A stretch of 6,691 nt of DNA from an uncultured archaeon (lineage in GTDB: Archaea > Thermoproteota > Nitrososphaeria > Nitrososphaerales > CALBXV01): NCBI GenBank assembly GCA_937890045.1, contig CALBXV010000563.1:1-6691 (forward strand), in the 5' to 3' direction. The first letter of the stretch is position 1; each line of letters opens with the position of its first letter. Below the pieces are notes generated by a model. The model saw only the letters and a list, made by a program, of their open reading frames with translations. It had not been told where the DNA came from and did not search any database. Shown in pieces: positions 1-6,691 of the stretch. The position numbers and the translations under genes are program-made.

Positions 1-3000
1 GTACATCTGGCTTCATGCGTTCTATATGCTTTCTGGCATCTTCTTCGCTTAAACCATACGCCTCTTGAATGAAGCCAGCCAATCCATAGTTAAGTAAATT
101 TTGATTTAAAATCTGCCCTGGCTCTTTAGTCCCCATTGATATCCAGTTTTTTTCTTCCACCCATTCATCTGCTTTCTTCTGCTCCGTAGTTTTACCCTTT
201 TTACTGAAGGTGAAAAGGTTTGGGCTTTCAAAGTTATTTGTTTGACTGTGTTCATTTATATGTAGAAATATCTGAACTGGAATATTATAGCCTTCAAGGA
301 TTTTTAAATTGTCATGGTTTTCTTTTATCCGTTCTATACCACCAAACTCTCTTATGTATTCACTTGTTGCATCTCTTAACTCTTTCAGGGCATCTATAAT
401 TTCCTTCTCTATTCGTTGGGATATAAATGTTGGGTTTTCTGCCGCATATTTACCTTCTGCCACCTGGATACTACCCACTCCTTCCGCCTCTAATAAGGCA
501 GATAAGGTGTCTGAAATATGGCTATCCTCTGTAAATACATTTTGATATTCTAAATTACGTGAAGATATGGTGGGTCTGACAGGGGTGTTTCCTGTTATAA
601 GCAGTAATACCTTATCTCTTCTTAATACCAATTTATCTCGCATTTGATGCATCCTGATATTCTGGTATTCACTACCCCTATCCTTTACCTTGGTCTCAGC
701 TTCCGCTTCCTTTATTTGTTTATCTATACTATCTATTTCTGCGTTCATGTTTGTCAACATTATCTCAAATTGTCCGTCAGGCAGGCTTGGCATCCGTGGC
801 TTTGTTGCTTTTTCTCCTCTACCCTCCGCATTTTTTTGTATTACTATCTGTTTTAATCTTGCGGTAACGGAGTAGCCATACTTATCAAAGACCCAACCAA
901 AGTAGCGTTTAATGGGAGTTGTTGCTGACGCTGACGCTTGACCTACCTTTTTGTTCGCACTTCCTTCTCCTAAGTAGTATTGCTTATAAAGTTTATCAAA
1001 GCTTTCATTGGCGGGATCTAAAAATTCAAAGAATTGGGCCATGTTCCACTCCACCTTACCAGTCTCCTTATTTTCCTCAATTCCTGCCTCTTTAAATAGC
1101 TTTTTATTTTTCACACCCCCCTTTGCTAAAACGTCATGAAACCTCTTTAATGCACGTATATTCTTCTTCTTTGTAGTATCTAACACGTCGTGGGCCGCAA
1201 TTTCGGCATTAATAAGATCTATAAGGTTAGTATCACTATTGGGCATAAGTACATCGAATAAAGGGAAGTTTTCTGAATCAATTTGTAATTTTTCTAGAAC
1301 GTCTGGTGAAAGTTTGGTTATACTCCTAGTCACTTCATCCTCTAAGAGTTCCATGCCTGCTTTCTTTAGAAAACTATTGCTTACCCTGTTTCTAAAATCC
1401 GCATTCTTTGGTAAAGAAGCCTTCTCATTCCCTTTAGTTTCAGCGCTATAAGAAGGTTTACCTTTCTCCTGAGCCACGTAGTTCAGTATCTTCGCTTGCC
1501 GTTGCTTCCACCTTACATACAGCTTGTGCATATTTACCCAACTACCAATTACGCCATTCATTTCCAGGGCAACAAAGATAGATTCATCACCATGTTTTTG
1601 GCCTTCTTCCTTCTTAACCTCATCTATTATCTCAAAAAAGGATATCTGTTCCTTAGTAGTGAACTTCTCAATATTAATCATGTTAGGATTAAGCGGTTTA
1701 GTCAGACTCCATTGTGAGTGCCCATCAATGTCTGTATACACATTCACACTAAGATAATCTGCCACCGCATTTCTTACGAGTAAAATCTGCTCTGGATTTG
1801 TATAAATTTCATGGGCAATTATATATCTAATATGGCCCTTTGCCTCCACCACCTCGGCTTTATGTTCTTCCCTGCCCATTCCTGTTATTACTGCCTGTAA
1901 ACTATTTATGCCCTCTTGCATATAAACGTTAGGTGCCTTGTTTAATTTATGCACAAGATATGCTAGGTCAGCCAGTTCTTTTTTGCCAATATTCTTCTTC
2001 CCCCTTCCTGGCCAGTAAATATGTTTTTCATTTGTTATTTTAGCTCCTCGTATAATTTCGGTTTCAAGAATCACCTCCATTAACTGGGAAATTGTAAGTT
2101 TTAACAGGCCGTCCCTACCCATAGCAGCCCTTTTCCTTTTAGCGTAGCGGAGCATTGTATCAAGGGATGTCTCTGCCTCTTTAGCTTTATCAGGGAAGTC
2201 CCTTTTTATATTTTCAATTATGTCAATAGCACCCTGGTATTTACCTTCCCAATAAAGCATAGAACGAGCCTTTGCCGCTAAACCGAAGTAACTTTTCCCC
2301 TTTTTACCAGACTGTGTAATAAATTTGTTAGCTAAAGTCCACCACTTTTTCTTGTTTTTAGGTTCCAATCGTGCTAATTCTGTATAATGCCACGCCTTTG
2401 TGCCTAGGTCGTCTGTATTTTCTATAGCGTCATGTAGGCCTTGGATTTCATCCCCACTCTTCTTCTCGGCCGCTGCTTCCGCTCGCCTTTTTTCCTCCTT
2501 TGCGTTATTAATTTTAGCTTGAATCCCTGTCCACTTACGTAATTCCTTGTTCAAGCGGACTGATTCTTTTTTAAGGGCTTTAATCTTATTTTCAAGAGAC
2601 AGAGAAGTACCACCCTTCTTCTTAATATTATATAATTTATCCTCAGCATTCTCTAACTCAGCATCAACCTTTTCAAGGATTATTCGTGCCTCTTTAATAT
2701 TTTTCTCAGCCTCTGCTTCTGCCTCATCAGAAACTTTCTGTTTATCCTCCTTAGTTTCCCTACGTTTTTCAGTTTCTTTCTTATGTTTCTTTACAATCTT
2801 TTTCTTATAATCTGCCTGCTCCTTGGCTCCCTGACTGAATGGTTTAAATTTTCTATCAAGATAGAAACTGGCACCCTCATCCATCATGTCCATTTTTTTA
2901 TCCAGGTCAATCTTTACACCAGCCTCTTTCTTTCTCTCCCTCTCTTTCTTTACCAGTTCCTTTACTTTCTGGAAAGCCTTAACTGCTCTCCTACGGTTAC

Positions 3001-5491
3001 CACCAAGCGTCCCCTTTTGAAATTCATCCGCATAAATAAGAGCCAGATTATAATGAGCGGCAATATTATCAGGGTTTTCCTTTATTGCTTTCTCAAGTAT
3101 TCTAAGGGCCTCGTTAAATTTTTTATATTTCTTACGCACATCCGTATCTTTCATACGCTTAGCTTCGTGATAAAGAGATACACCCTTTGCAAAAAGAGAA
3201 TCTTGGTCATCAGGATCTGCCTCTAACACCTTGCCGTATTCCCTAACTTCCCTTCCCGCTATATAACCCTCAATCATCTCCTCTAGATTCATATTTTTTA
3301 TATCGTCCAGCATTAGATAAGATATATAACCTTCTTTAGCTGATCCCTTTCCTTGTTTATAAATATCTGCCTCTAAGGACTCTATGAACCTAACTGCAGC
3401 CTTCTCGTCTTCTGACATTTTAGACTGCATATGTTTTCTCTCTGCTTTTGATTTATTTCTAAAGTCAATGCGTTTTAGATCTACACCAAAGACATCCGCT
3501 ACATCTTGTAACACCATCCCAGTCATTTTATTAAGAAGATGAGGCGTACCCTTCTTATCATATCCTTCTTTCTCATCTTCTGGTACACGGGCACCAGCCT
3601 CCACTTTCAGTTCTTCTTCTGTTTTTTCTCCATAAGCTTCTCTTTTTGCTCTAATGTTACTGGCAAATTCTCTCCTCTCTTTATCAGCAAACTCTACATC
3701 TTTAATTTCTTTTCTTTCTTGTGCCAACGTACCTTCTTTTCTCAAGGCACTTGGGCCACGAACGGCAGCACTGGCACCACCAAGCATCGCCATCATAATC
3801 GGCACGGTACCCATAGTATGTAATGCTTCCATAATAATACGGGCCTCTGGTCTGATATCTGAATACTTTTCTATTGTTGCTGCACTTGCTGTCTGTGCTC
3901 CCTCCACAAGAGTTTCCGCAGGCGTTAAACCAAGCATTCTATAGAAATGTCTTCTTATATATTCAGAAGGTTTCATGCCTTTGGGCAATGCAGACCTGCC
4001 GCTAAGTCCTAAAAATCTTATCATAAGGTAATTACTTCCTACTTCTAGACCACCTTCAGCAATAGCGGTACCCCAAGCTGCCAACCACAAATTACTTCTA
4101 ATCTTGTCTGCAGCCTCAAAATTACCCTGGTCTTCTAACTTTTTTATACGTGCCATACCAATGTCTACAGTACTTTGTCCCTGAGATAATCCGTATACTG
4201 AACTGACTGAGCCTATAGCAAATGCATTTGAGTAAGCAAGGGCCCTATTAAGCTTCTTGGTTATTTTCAGATATGCATGTTTTTTACTTGCTACTGCTTT
4301 TGATAACTGTCTTATAGTTTCTGGGCTTGCTTTTGTACCCATACCCTTAAGGGTATCCACAGCCGCTTGATGTTTTATTTTAGAAGCCTTATGTACTCCC
4401 CATAACGTTTTTTGTAACTTCCTTAGCCTGCCTATACTAAGAGCTATTCTCGCTCCAGCAATAGGAGGATAACCCACTCCAATCATCGTTGGTATCATTC
4501 TTGCTGCCTCATACCACATCCTCTTAAAACCTTCATACTCAGGCTCACTGCCCCATACATTCTTAGAAGTTGCTTCTGCCCAATCCACCAACTTTTGACC
4601 AAACCACTCAGGAGGAGTTTTTTCAAAGCTTATAAACTTTATTGCCTGTCCTACCATTTCAGGGAGATCAACTGTAAACCCTATACCAAGGCCCTTTAAA
4701 AGAGCCATTACATATCCATCGTCTTTGTGTTTATCATTAGACAGTTCATCATATGCAAATAAAGGAGAGAATTTTTGCTGGGTGCTGGGTGAATGGTTTG
4801 CAAACGGAGACATACCACCTTCTATACGCATCCTTGCATGGTCAATAGCCTTCGCTCTTATACTGTCAGGTATATCACCGCCCCTCATAAGAATCTCAAC
4901 CTCAGCATCATTAAGCGTAGGGACTAACATAGGGTATTCTATACTCCTGTCATTAACTATAAGGCCGCCTTTAACTGTCATATCAGTAACAATACGGTCA
5001 GAACCATCTGTCATTTTATGAGCACCCCTGAAACCAGTCCCCTTTTCCGTACCATCAGATCGTAAAGCACCAAGTGACCTGGAGTAAAGAGTTCCTGTTC
5101 CATCATATACTATATTAGAACCCCTGTTTCTCTCTGCCTCCACAGTCAAATCAAAGGTAGAATGGTTTGCGCCCTTTAAGATTTGCCCTGTTTCTGGTAC
5201 GAGACTTTGCCACTTACCTTTATCATCTGGTACAATACCGTGTTTAAGCGCAGTCTTATAATCATACCCGTCACCCATTGAATCAAAATCACCCAACATA
5301 TCAGAAATAACATCATTTGGGTCAAATTTATCTGGGATAGGTATAGTTGGTGGTTTCTGCCCCTGTAAAGGCGTAATCAGTCCATGTTTAACGCTCCTGT
5401 TATACAGGTCAAGGTGATAAGGTGATACCTGGTCAAGGGTATCAGTCTTCATAGCGTTTTCTAATACCTCTAAATTAGTAGGAGTTGTCAT
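1..5491 (-). CDS. Giant multidomain protein, probably phage internal-virion/polyvalent type; 3' end beyond window
   Basis: This frame starts at ATG 5491 and has no stop down to base 1, so at least 1,830 residues are encoded and the C-terminus is missing. The start is supported by AAAGGA at 5500-5505, eight bases upstream; the next Met (residue 14) has no comparable site. Translated order: polar leader (1-156); a module with YPMLVPTL (186-193) and SPFA (228-231); five Ala/Gly-rich hydrophobic segments (about 260-286, 325-352, 416-438, 466-494, 551-576); Lys/Glu-rich linker (577-740); TPR-like helices (742-848); charged coiled coil (891-1016); further TPR-like helices (1030-1108); an unassigned, mainly helical region to 1830. 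No catalytic motif is convincing. Membrane-prone, TPR and coiled-coil parts in one very large protein beside a small structural-looking gene resemble phage ejection (internal core) proteins or polyvalent proteins. A large host-type surface or scaffold protein is the main alternative. That it is a real gene is nearly certain; the role is inferred. Confidence 0.95.
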   Translation of the reverse strand, partial: MTTPTNLEVLENAMKTDTLDQVSPYHLDLYNRSVKHGLITPLQGQKPPTIPIPDKFDPNDVISDMLGDFDSMGDGYDYKTALKHGIVPDDKGKWQSLVPETGQILKGANHSTFDLTVEAERNRGSNIVYDGTGTLYSRSLGALRSDGTEKGTGFRGAHKMTDGSDRIVTDMTVKGGLIVNDRSIEYPMLVPTLNDAEVEILMRGGDIPDSIRAKAIDHARMRIEGGMSPFANHSPSTQQKFSPLFAYDELSNDKHKDDGYVMALLKGLGIGFTVDLPEMVGQAIKFISFEKTPPEWFGQKLVDWAEATSKNVWGSEPEYEGFKRMWYEAARMIPTMIGVGYPPIAGARIALSIGRLRKLQKTLWGVHKASKIKHQAAVDTLKGMGTKASPETIRQLSKAVASKKHAYLKITKKLNRALAYSNAFAIGSVSSVYGLSQGQSTVDIGMARIKKLEDQGNFEAADKIRSNLWLAAWGTAIAEGGLEVGSNYLMIRFLGLSGRSALPKGMKPSEYIRRHFYRMLGLTPAETLVEGAQTASAATIEKYSDIRPEARIIMEALHTMGTVPIMMAMLGGASAAVRGPSALRKEGTLAQERKEIKDVEFADKERREFASNIRAKREAYGEKTEEELKVEAGARVPEDEKEGYDKKGTPHLLNKMTGMVLQDVADVFGVDLKRIDFRNKSKAERKHMQSKMSEDEKAAVRFIESLEADIYKQGKGSAKEGYISYLMLDDIKNMNLEEMIEGYIAGREVREYGKVLEADPDDQDSLFAKGVSLYHEAKRMKDTDVRKKYKKFNEALRILEKAIKENPDNIAAHYNLALIYADEFQKGTLGGNRRRAVKAFQKVKELVKKERERKKEAGVKIDLDKKMDMMDEGASFYLDRKFKPFSQGAKEQADYKKKIVKKHKKETEKRRETKEDKQKVSDEAEAEAEKNIKEARIILEKVDAELENAEDKLYNIKKKGGTSLSLENKIKALKKESVRLNKELRKWTGIQAKINNAKEEKRRAEAAAEKKSGDEIQGLHDAIENTDDLGTKAWHYTELARLEPKNKKKWWTLANKFITQSGKKGKSYFGLAAKARSMLYWEGKYQGAIDIIENIKRDFPDKAKEAETSLDTMLRYAKRKRAAMGRDGLLKLTISQLMEVILETEIIRGAKITNEKHIYWPGRGKKNIGKKELADLAYLVHKLNKAPNVYMQEGINSLQAVITGMGREEHKAEVVEAKGHIRYIIAHEIYTNPEQILLVRNAVADYLSVNVYTDIDGHSQWSLTKPLNPNMINIEKFTTKEQISFFEIIDEVKKEEGQKHGDESIFVALEMNGVIGSWVNMHKLYVRWKQRQAKILNYVAQEKGKPSYSAETKGNEKASLPKNADFRNRVSNSFLKKAGMELLEDEVTRSITKLSPDVLEKLQIDSENFPLFDVLMPNSDTNLIDLINAEIAAHDVLDTTKKKNIRALKRFHDVLAKGGVKNKKLFKEAGIEENKETGKVEWNMAQFFEFLDPANESFDKLYKQYYLGEGSANKKVGQASASATTPIKRYFGWVFDKYGYSVTARLKQIVIQKNAEGRGEKATKPRMPSLPDGQFEIMLTNMNAEIDSIDKQIKEAEAETKVKDRGSEYQNIRMHQMRDKLVLRRDKVLLLITGNTPVRPTISSRNLEYQNVFTEDSHISDTLSALLEAEGVGSIQVAEGKYAAENPTFISQRIEKEIIDALKELRDATSEYIREFGGIERIKENHDNLKILEGYNIPVQIFLHINEHSQTNNFESPNLFTFSKKGKTTEQKKADEWVEEKNWISMGTKEPGQILNQNLLNYGLAGFIQEAYGLSEEDARKHIERMKPDV
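2168..2404 (-). other. Giant protein residues ~1030-1108: second TPR-like region
   Basis: AWHYTELARLEPKNKKKWWT (1033-1052) carries the Pro-containing turn between TPR helices. The next unit, YFGLAAKARSMLYWEGKYQG (1068-1087) followed by AIDIIENIKRDFPDKA, has the G-[KD]-Y-x-x-A-I spacing and terminal Pro of a typical TPR. It is less regular than the first region and may be the continuation of one solenoid interrupted by the coiled coil. Confidence 0.55.
2444..2821 (-). other. Giant protein residues ~891-1016: charged coiled coil
   Basis: About 125 residues are dominated by Lys, Glu, Ala and Arg with spaced Leu, Ile and Val and almost no Pro. Examples are KKIVKKHKKETEKRRETKED, AEKNIKEARIILEKVDAELE and LENKIKALKKESVRLNKELR. 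A GGTS break near the middle suggests two helices folding as a hairpin or two successive coils. The segment separates the two TPR-like regions and could act as a spacer or oligomerisation stalk. Confidence 0.7.
2942..3274 (-). other. Giant protein residues ~740-850: TPR-like helical repeats
   Basis: Two repeat units resemble tetratricopeptide repeats with inserted loops. The first runs from ADPDDQDSLFAKGVSLYHEA (758-777) to FNEALRILEKAIKENPDN (792-809). The second runs from AAHYNLALIYADEF (811-824) to RRAVKAFQKVKEL (834-846). The signature small/large pattern (NLALIY, then AVKAF) and the Asn-Pro-Asp turn are what TPRs show. A half-repeat, GREVREYGKVLEADP, precedes them. TPRs form protein-binding superhelices, so this part probably docks another virion or host protein. 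Confidence 0.65.
3764..4714 (-). other. Giant protein residues ~260-576: cluster of hydrophobic Ala/Gly-rich segments
   Basis: Five low-charge segments lie close together: around 260-286 (LLKGLGIGFTV...), 325-352 (IPTMIGVGYPPIAGA), 416-438 (LAYSNAFAIGSVSSVYGL), 466-494 (LWLAAWGTAIAEGG) and 551-576 (VPIMMAMLGGASAAV). They are separated by basic loops. Glu residues sit within or near them (AEGGLEVGS at 478-486, ETLVEGAQ at 526-533), so they are better read as amphipathic or conditionally inserting helices than as classical transmembrane spans. Phage ejection proteins and many phage polyvalent proteins carry this kind of region. There is no N-terminal signal peptide, which argues against an ordinary exported membrane protein. 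Confidence 0.55.
4799..5023 (-). other. Giant protein residues ~157-231: 'LVPTL ... SPFA' module
   Basis: This segment contains DRIVTDMTVKGG (165-176), YPMLVPTL (186-193), an acidic helix start NDAEVEILMRGGDIP (194-208), KAIDHARMRIEGG (214-226) and SPFA (228-231). The pattern of a beta-hairpin, then [IVL]PTLVP-like residues, a Glu-rich helix, a 'IPxxIxxKAxxHAxxR' helix and a terminal SPF matches a small module I remember as recurrent in large phage virion-associated proteins. I cannot name a database family for it. It is the best single clue that the giant protein belongs to a phage. Confidence 0.5.
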
Positions 5492-5499
5492 TTATATTA

Positions 5500-5505
5500 T
5501 CCTTT
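5500..5505 (-). promoter_or_regulatory. Shine-Dalgarno site of the giant gene
   Basis: On the minus strand AAAGGA ends eight bases before ATG 5491, in the 17-base AT-rich gap after the TAA of the 376-aa gene. It fixes the start of the giant frame. The gap is too short for an independent promoter or a terminator hairpin, so the two genes should share a transcript. Confidence 0.8.
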
Positions 5506-5508
5506 ATT

Positions 5509-6639
5509 TTATGCTTTTGATTGTAATTCTTTCTGAATATCTTCTCTTAATCCTGGGTCAGTATTACCACCACCCTCATACGGGACTTGTGGCATGGCCC
5601 GTGTTTTTATGGCCATGTTTCTAAATAACTCCTTAACCTGTTCTCCAGTTAAAAAATCATCCTCGCTTAGGTTAGTTCCCACAGCTTGAAAATATGCTTC
5701 AGGCGTGTCTTCCACTTCCTTTACGGTCATCGGCATCTTGTAACCACCAAGTGTTTTCATCCATGCAACTTCAAGTGCGTAAGGTGCGTGGTCAAAAACT
5801 ATACCAGTAGCTCGCTCCCTGGTCATCTTCTCACCGTATTGTCTCATTAATTGAGCTATAGATGATTCAGTGGCATAAGCTTCTTGGGATTTTTTAGTTG
5901 GAGGACTTATAGCCCGCTGTAACTTAAGGTAGTTCTCTGCTAATTCTCTATTATCTTTCAACCTTGCCTTTTGGTTTTTTAGTGTAGCATATATTGCCGC
6001 AGCCTTTGGAACTTGGGCCGCCACATCTGGCTGTTCAAGAATATCAATATTCATCACACCGTTTGGTGCTACAAACCCTTCTGTCTTTAGTATATCTTCT
6101 ATCTTCCTGGTATTAGTTTTAATTATTGGAAGTAAAGGCTGAATAGCAAGCTCTTCTAAGTAATCTGCTATTGATTGGTTAAAGCCAGGTATACTCTGTG
6201 CTTCCTCGTTTTCTGCTATTGTCATAACACCACCATCTTTATTAGCACCAGACATCATAAGAAACTGATCCATTTTTTCACCAAATTTACCAGAAGGGTC
6301 TATCTTGGAATATACTTGTTCTAAATGATATGGTTTATGTCTTGCTTCATTTTCCAAGTTTATCTTTTGTGCTTCTGCTAATGCTTTCTCTGATAATGCG
6401 CTTGTTTGCTCTTTCGCTCCCAAATCCGTCATTGCTCTCCAACCGCTACCAAGCCTGTCCATCATAGTAAGGCCCTGTTCAGCTCCTTCAGCCCCTTCGC
6501 CTCCTTCAACAAGGCCCCCTGACGGGCCGTAAGAACTTTGCGGATCTTTAGCAAATACGGCACCACCTGCAAATTTTGCCAGTGATTGAGCCATACTACC
6601 CAACTCTCCAGATTTAGTGTGTTTTCCAAATAACCCCAT
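5509..6639 (-). CDS. Hypothetical 376-aa protein, possible phage virion component
   Basis: Complete frame from ATG 6639 to TAA at 5509-5511. AGGAG at 6647-6651 lies seven bases before the start, which fixes it. I do not recognise a family. Residues 1-65 are rich in Gly and Ala, with a low-complexity stretch at 40-56 (SGGLVEGGEGAEGAEQG), and could be a flexible arm. Residues 80-110 and 215-275 are charged, probably helical segments; 280-345 are mixed with aromatic residues; the last 25 residues are polar with a GGG turn at 356-358. There is no signal peptide or convincing membrane helix, so a soluble cytoplasmic or virion protein is expected. It lies one base after the preceding stop and 17 bases before the giant gene, so all three are probably co-transcribed and translationally coupled. 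Position just before a giant protein gene fits a small internal-virion or tail-associated protein, but this is only contextual. Codon use resembles that of the giant gene. Confidence 0.92.
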   Translation of the reverse strand: MGLFGKHTKSGELGSMAQSLAKFAGGAVFAKDPQSSYGPSGGLVEGGEGAEGAEQGLTMMDRLGSGWRAMTDLGAKEQTSALSEKALAEAQKINLENEARHKPYHLEQVYSKIDPSGKFGEKMDQFLMMSGANKDGGVMTIAENEEAQSIPGFNQSIADYLEELAIQPLLPIIKTNTRKIEDILKTEGFVAPNGVMNIDILEQPDVAAQVPKAAAIYATLKNQKARLKDNRELAENYLKLQRAISPPTKKSQEAYATESSIAQLMRQYGEKMTRERATGIVFDHAPYALEVAWMKTLGGYKMPMTVKEVEDTPEAYFQAVGTNLSEDDFLTGEQVKELFRNMAIKTRAMPQVPYEGGGNTDPGLREDIQKELQSKA

Positions 6640-6640
6640 T

Positions 6641-6691
6641 TTATTTCTCCTCTCTAACTTTTATTAATTCAATAAACAGGTCACCATCAAG
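6641..6691 (-). CDS. C-terminal fragment of an upstream gene (5' end beyond window)
   Basis: Reading in from the right edge, one frame gives LDGDLFIELIKVREEK followed by TAA at 6641-6643. The stop is separated from the next gene's ATG by a single base, and the tail of this frame contains that gene's Shine-Dalgarno site, an arrangement typical of coupled phage and bacterial operons. The peptide has the polar, Lys/Glu-ending composition of a normal C-terminus. With 16 residues, no family can be named. A competing frame, LMVTCLLN ending in TAA at 6662-6664, is also possible, but it looks less like a protein tail and would leave a longer gap. Confidence 0.6.
   Translation of the reverse strand, partial: LDGDLFIELIKVREEK
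6647..6651 (-). promoter_or_regulatory. Shine-Dalgarno site of the 376-aa gene
   Basis: On the minus strand AGGAG (within AGAGGAGA) ends seven bases before ATG 6639. It lies inside the last codons of the upstream reading frame, so ribosomes finishing that gene would pass directly over it. This suits translational coupling. Confidence 0.85.

Noticed and set aside
248..262. HINEH (residues 1744-1748), an HxxEH motif like that of M16 metallopeptidases
   Set aside because: The surrounding residues do not match the M16 context (no EHM-x-F-x-G-T continuation), and no downstream Glu ligand could be placed, so it is probably chance.
1795..1830. AHEIYT (residues 1226-1231), a possible start of an HExxH zinc-protease motif
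   Set aside because: The second His is absent (HEIYT), so the metal site would be incomplete.
2783..3226. Plus-strand open frame of 147 codons, and the other plus-strand frames of 60-100 codons across the window
   Set aside because: They lie antisense to the giant gene, give Phe/Leu/Ser-rich translations expected from the complement of Lys/Glu codons, and lack ribosome-binding sites and family resemblance.
2942..3764. Possible fusion or frameshift joint between the hydrophobic part and the Lys/Glu-rich part of the giant gene
   Set aside because: Composition changes sharply near residue 577, but the frame is continuous, codon use is unchanged and no internal Shine-Dalgarno plus ATG pair suggests a separate gene.
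1..5491. N4-type virion RNA polymerase, another giant internal-virion protein
   Set aside because: I saw no single-subunit polymerase motifs (motif A, B or C) in residues 1-1830, and the TPR and coiled-coil content does not fit; the missing C-terminus cannot be judged.
5492..5508. Promoter or terminator between the two complete genes
   Set aside because: The gap is only 17 AT-rich bases, with no inverted repeat and no room for a -35/-10 pair; only a ribosome-binding site is supported.

Overview
The window is almost entirely coding on the minus strand and looks like part of a late, virion-structural gene cluster of a bacteriophage or phage-like element from an uncultivated host. The evidence for a phage is circumstantial: genes are packed end to end on one strand, each has a strong Shine-Dalgarno site, and one gene is gigantic with a domain make-up typical of phage internal-virion or 'polyvalent' proteins. 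No terminase, portal, capsid or tail gene is visible. The DNA is clearly AT-rich. Both complete starts use ATG, every visible stop is TAA, and ATA (Ile) and AGA/AGG (Arg) codons are common. Standard decoding gives uninterrupted frames, so there is no sign of stop-codon reassignment.

Layout in the direction of transcription (right to left). (1) 6691-6641 holds the last 16 codons of a gene entering from the right edge. (2) 6639-5509 is a complete gene for a 376-residue, mostly helical, soluble-looking protein with a Gly/Ala-rich N-terminus; its ATG lies one base after the previous stop. (3) After a 17-base gap, a single frame opens at 5491 and stays open to base 1, giving at least 1,830 residues with no stop in the window. 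About 82% of the window is this one unfinished gene.

I translated the giant frame by hand. Its order is: a short N-terminal leader; a conserved-looking module (residues about 157-231, YPMLVPTL ... SPFA) of a kind I associate with phage proteins; a cluster of five Ala/Gly-rich hydrophobic segments (260-576); a Lys/Glu-rich stretch; tetratricopeptide (TPR)-like helices (742-848); a long charged coiled coil (891-1016); more TPR-like helices (1030-1108); then about 720 residues of mixed helical sequence that I cannot assign. The most economical reading is that the 376-residue protein and the giant protein are virion components made from one transcript, with the giant one packaged or ejected with the DNA and possibly contacting the host membrane. 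This is inference from architecture and context, not recognition of a named family.

There is no gene-free stretch over 300 bases. I found no RNA gene, CRISPR array, insertion sequence, promoter or terminator. Open frames on the plus strand are antisense shadows.
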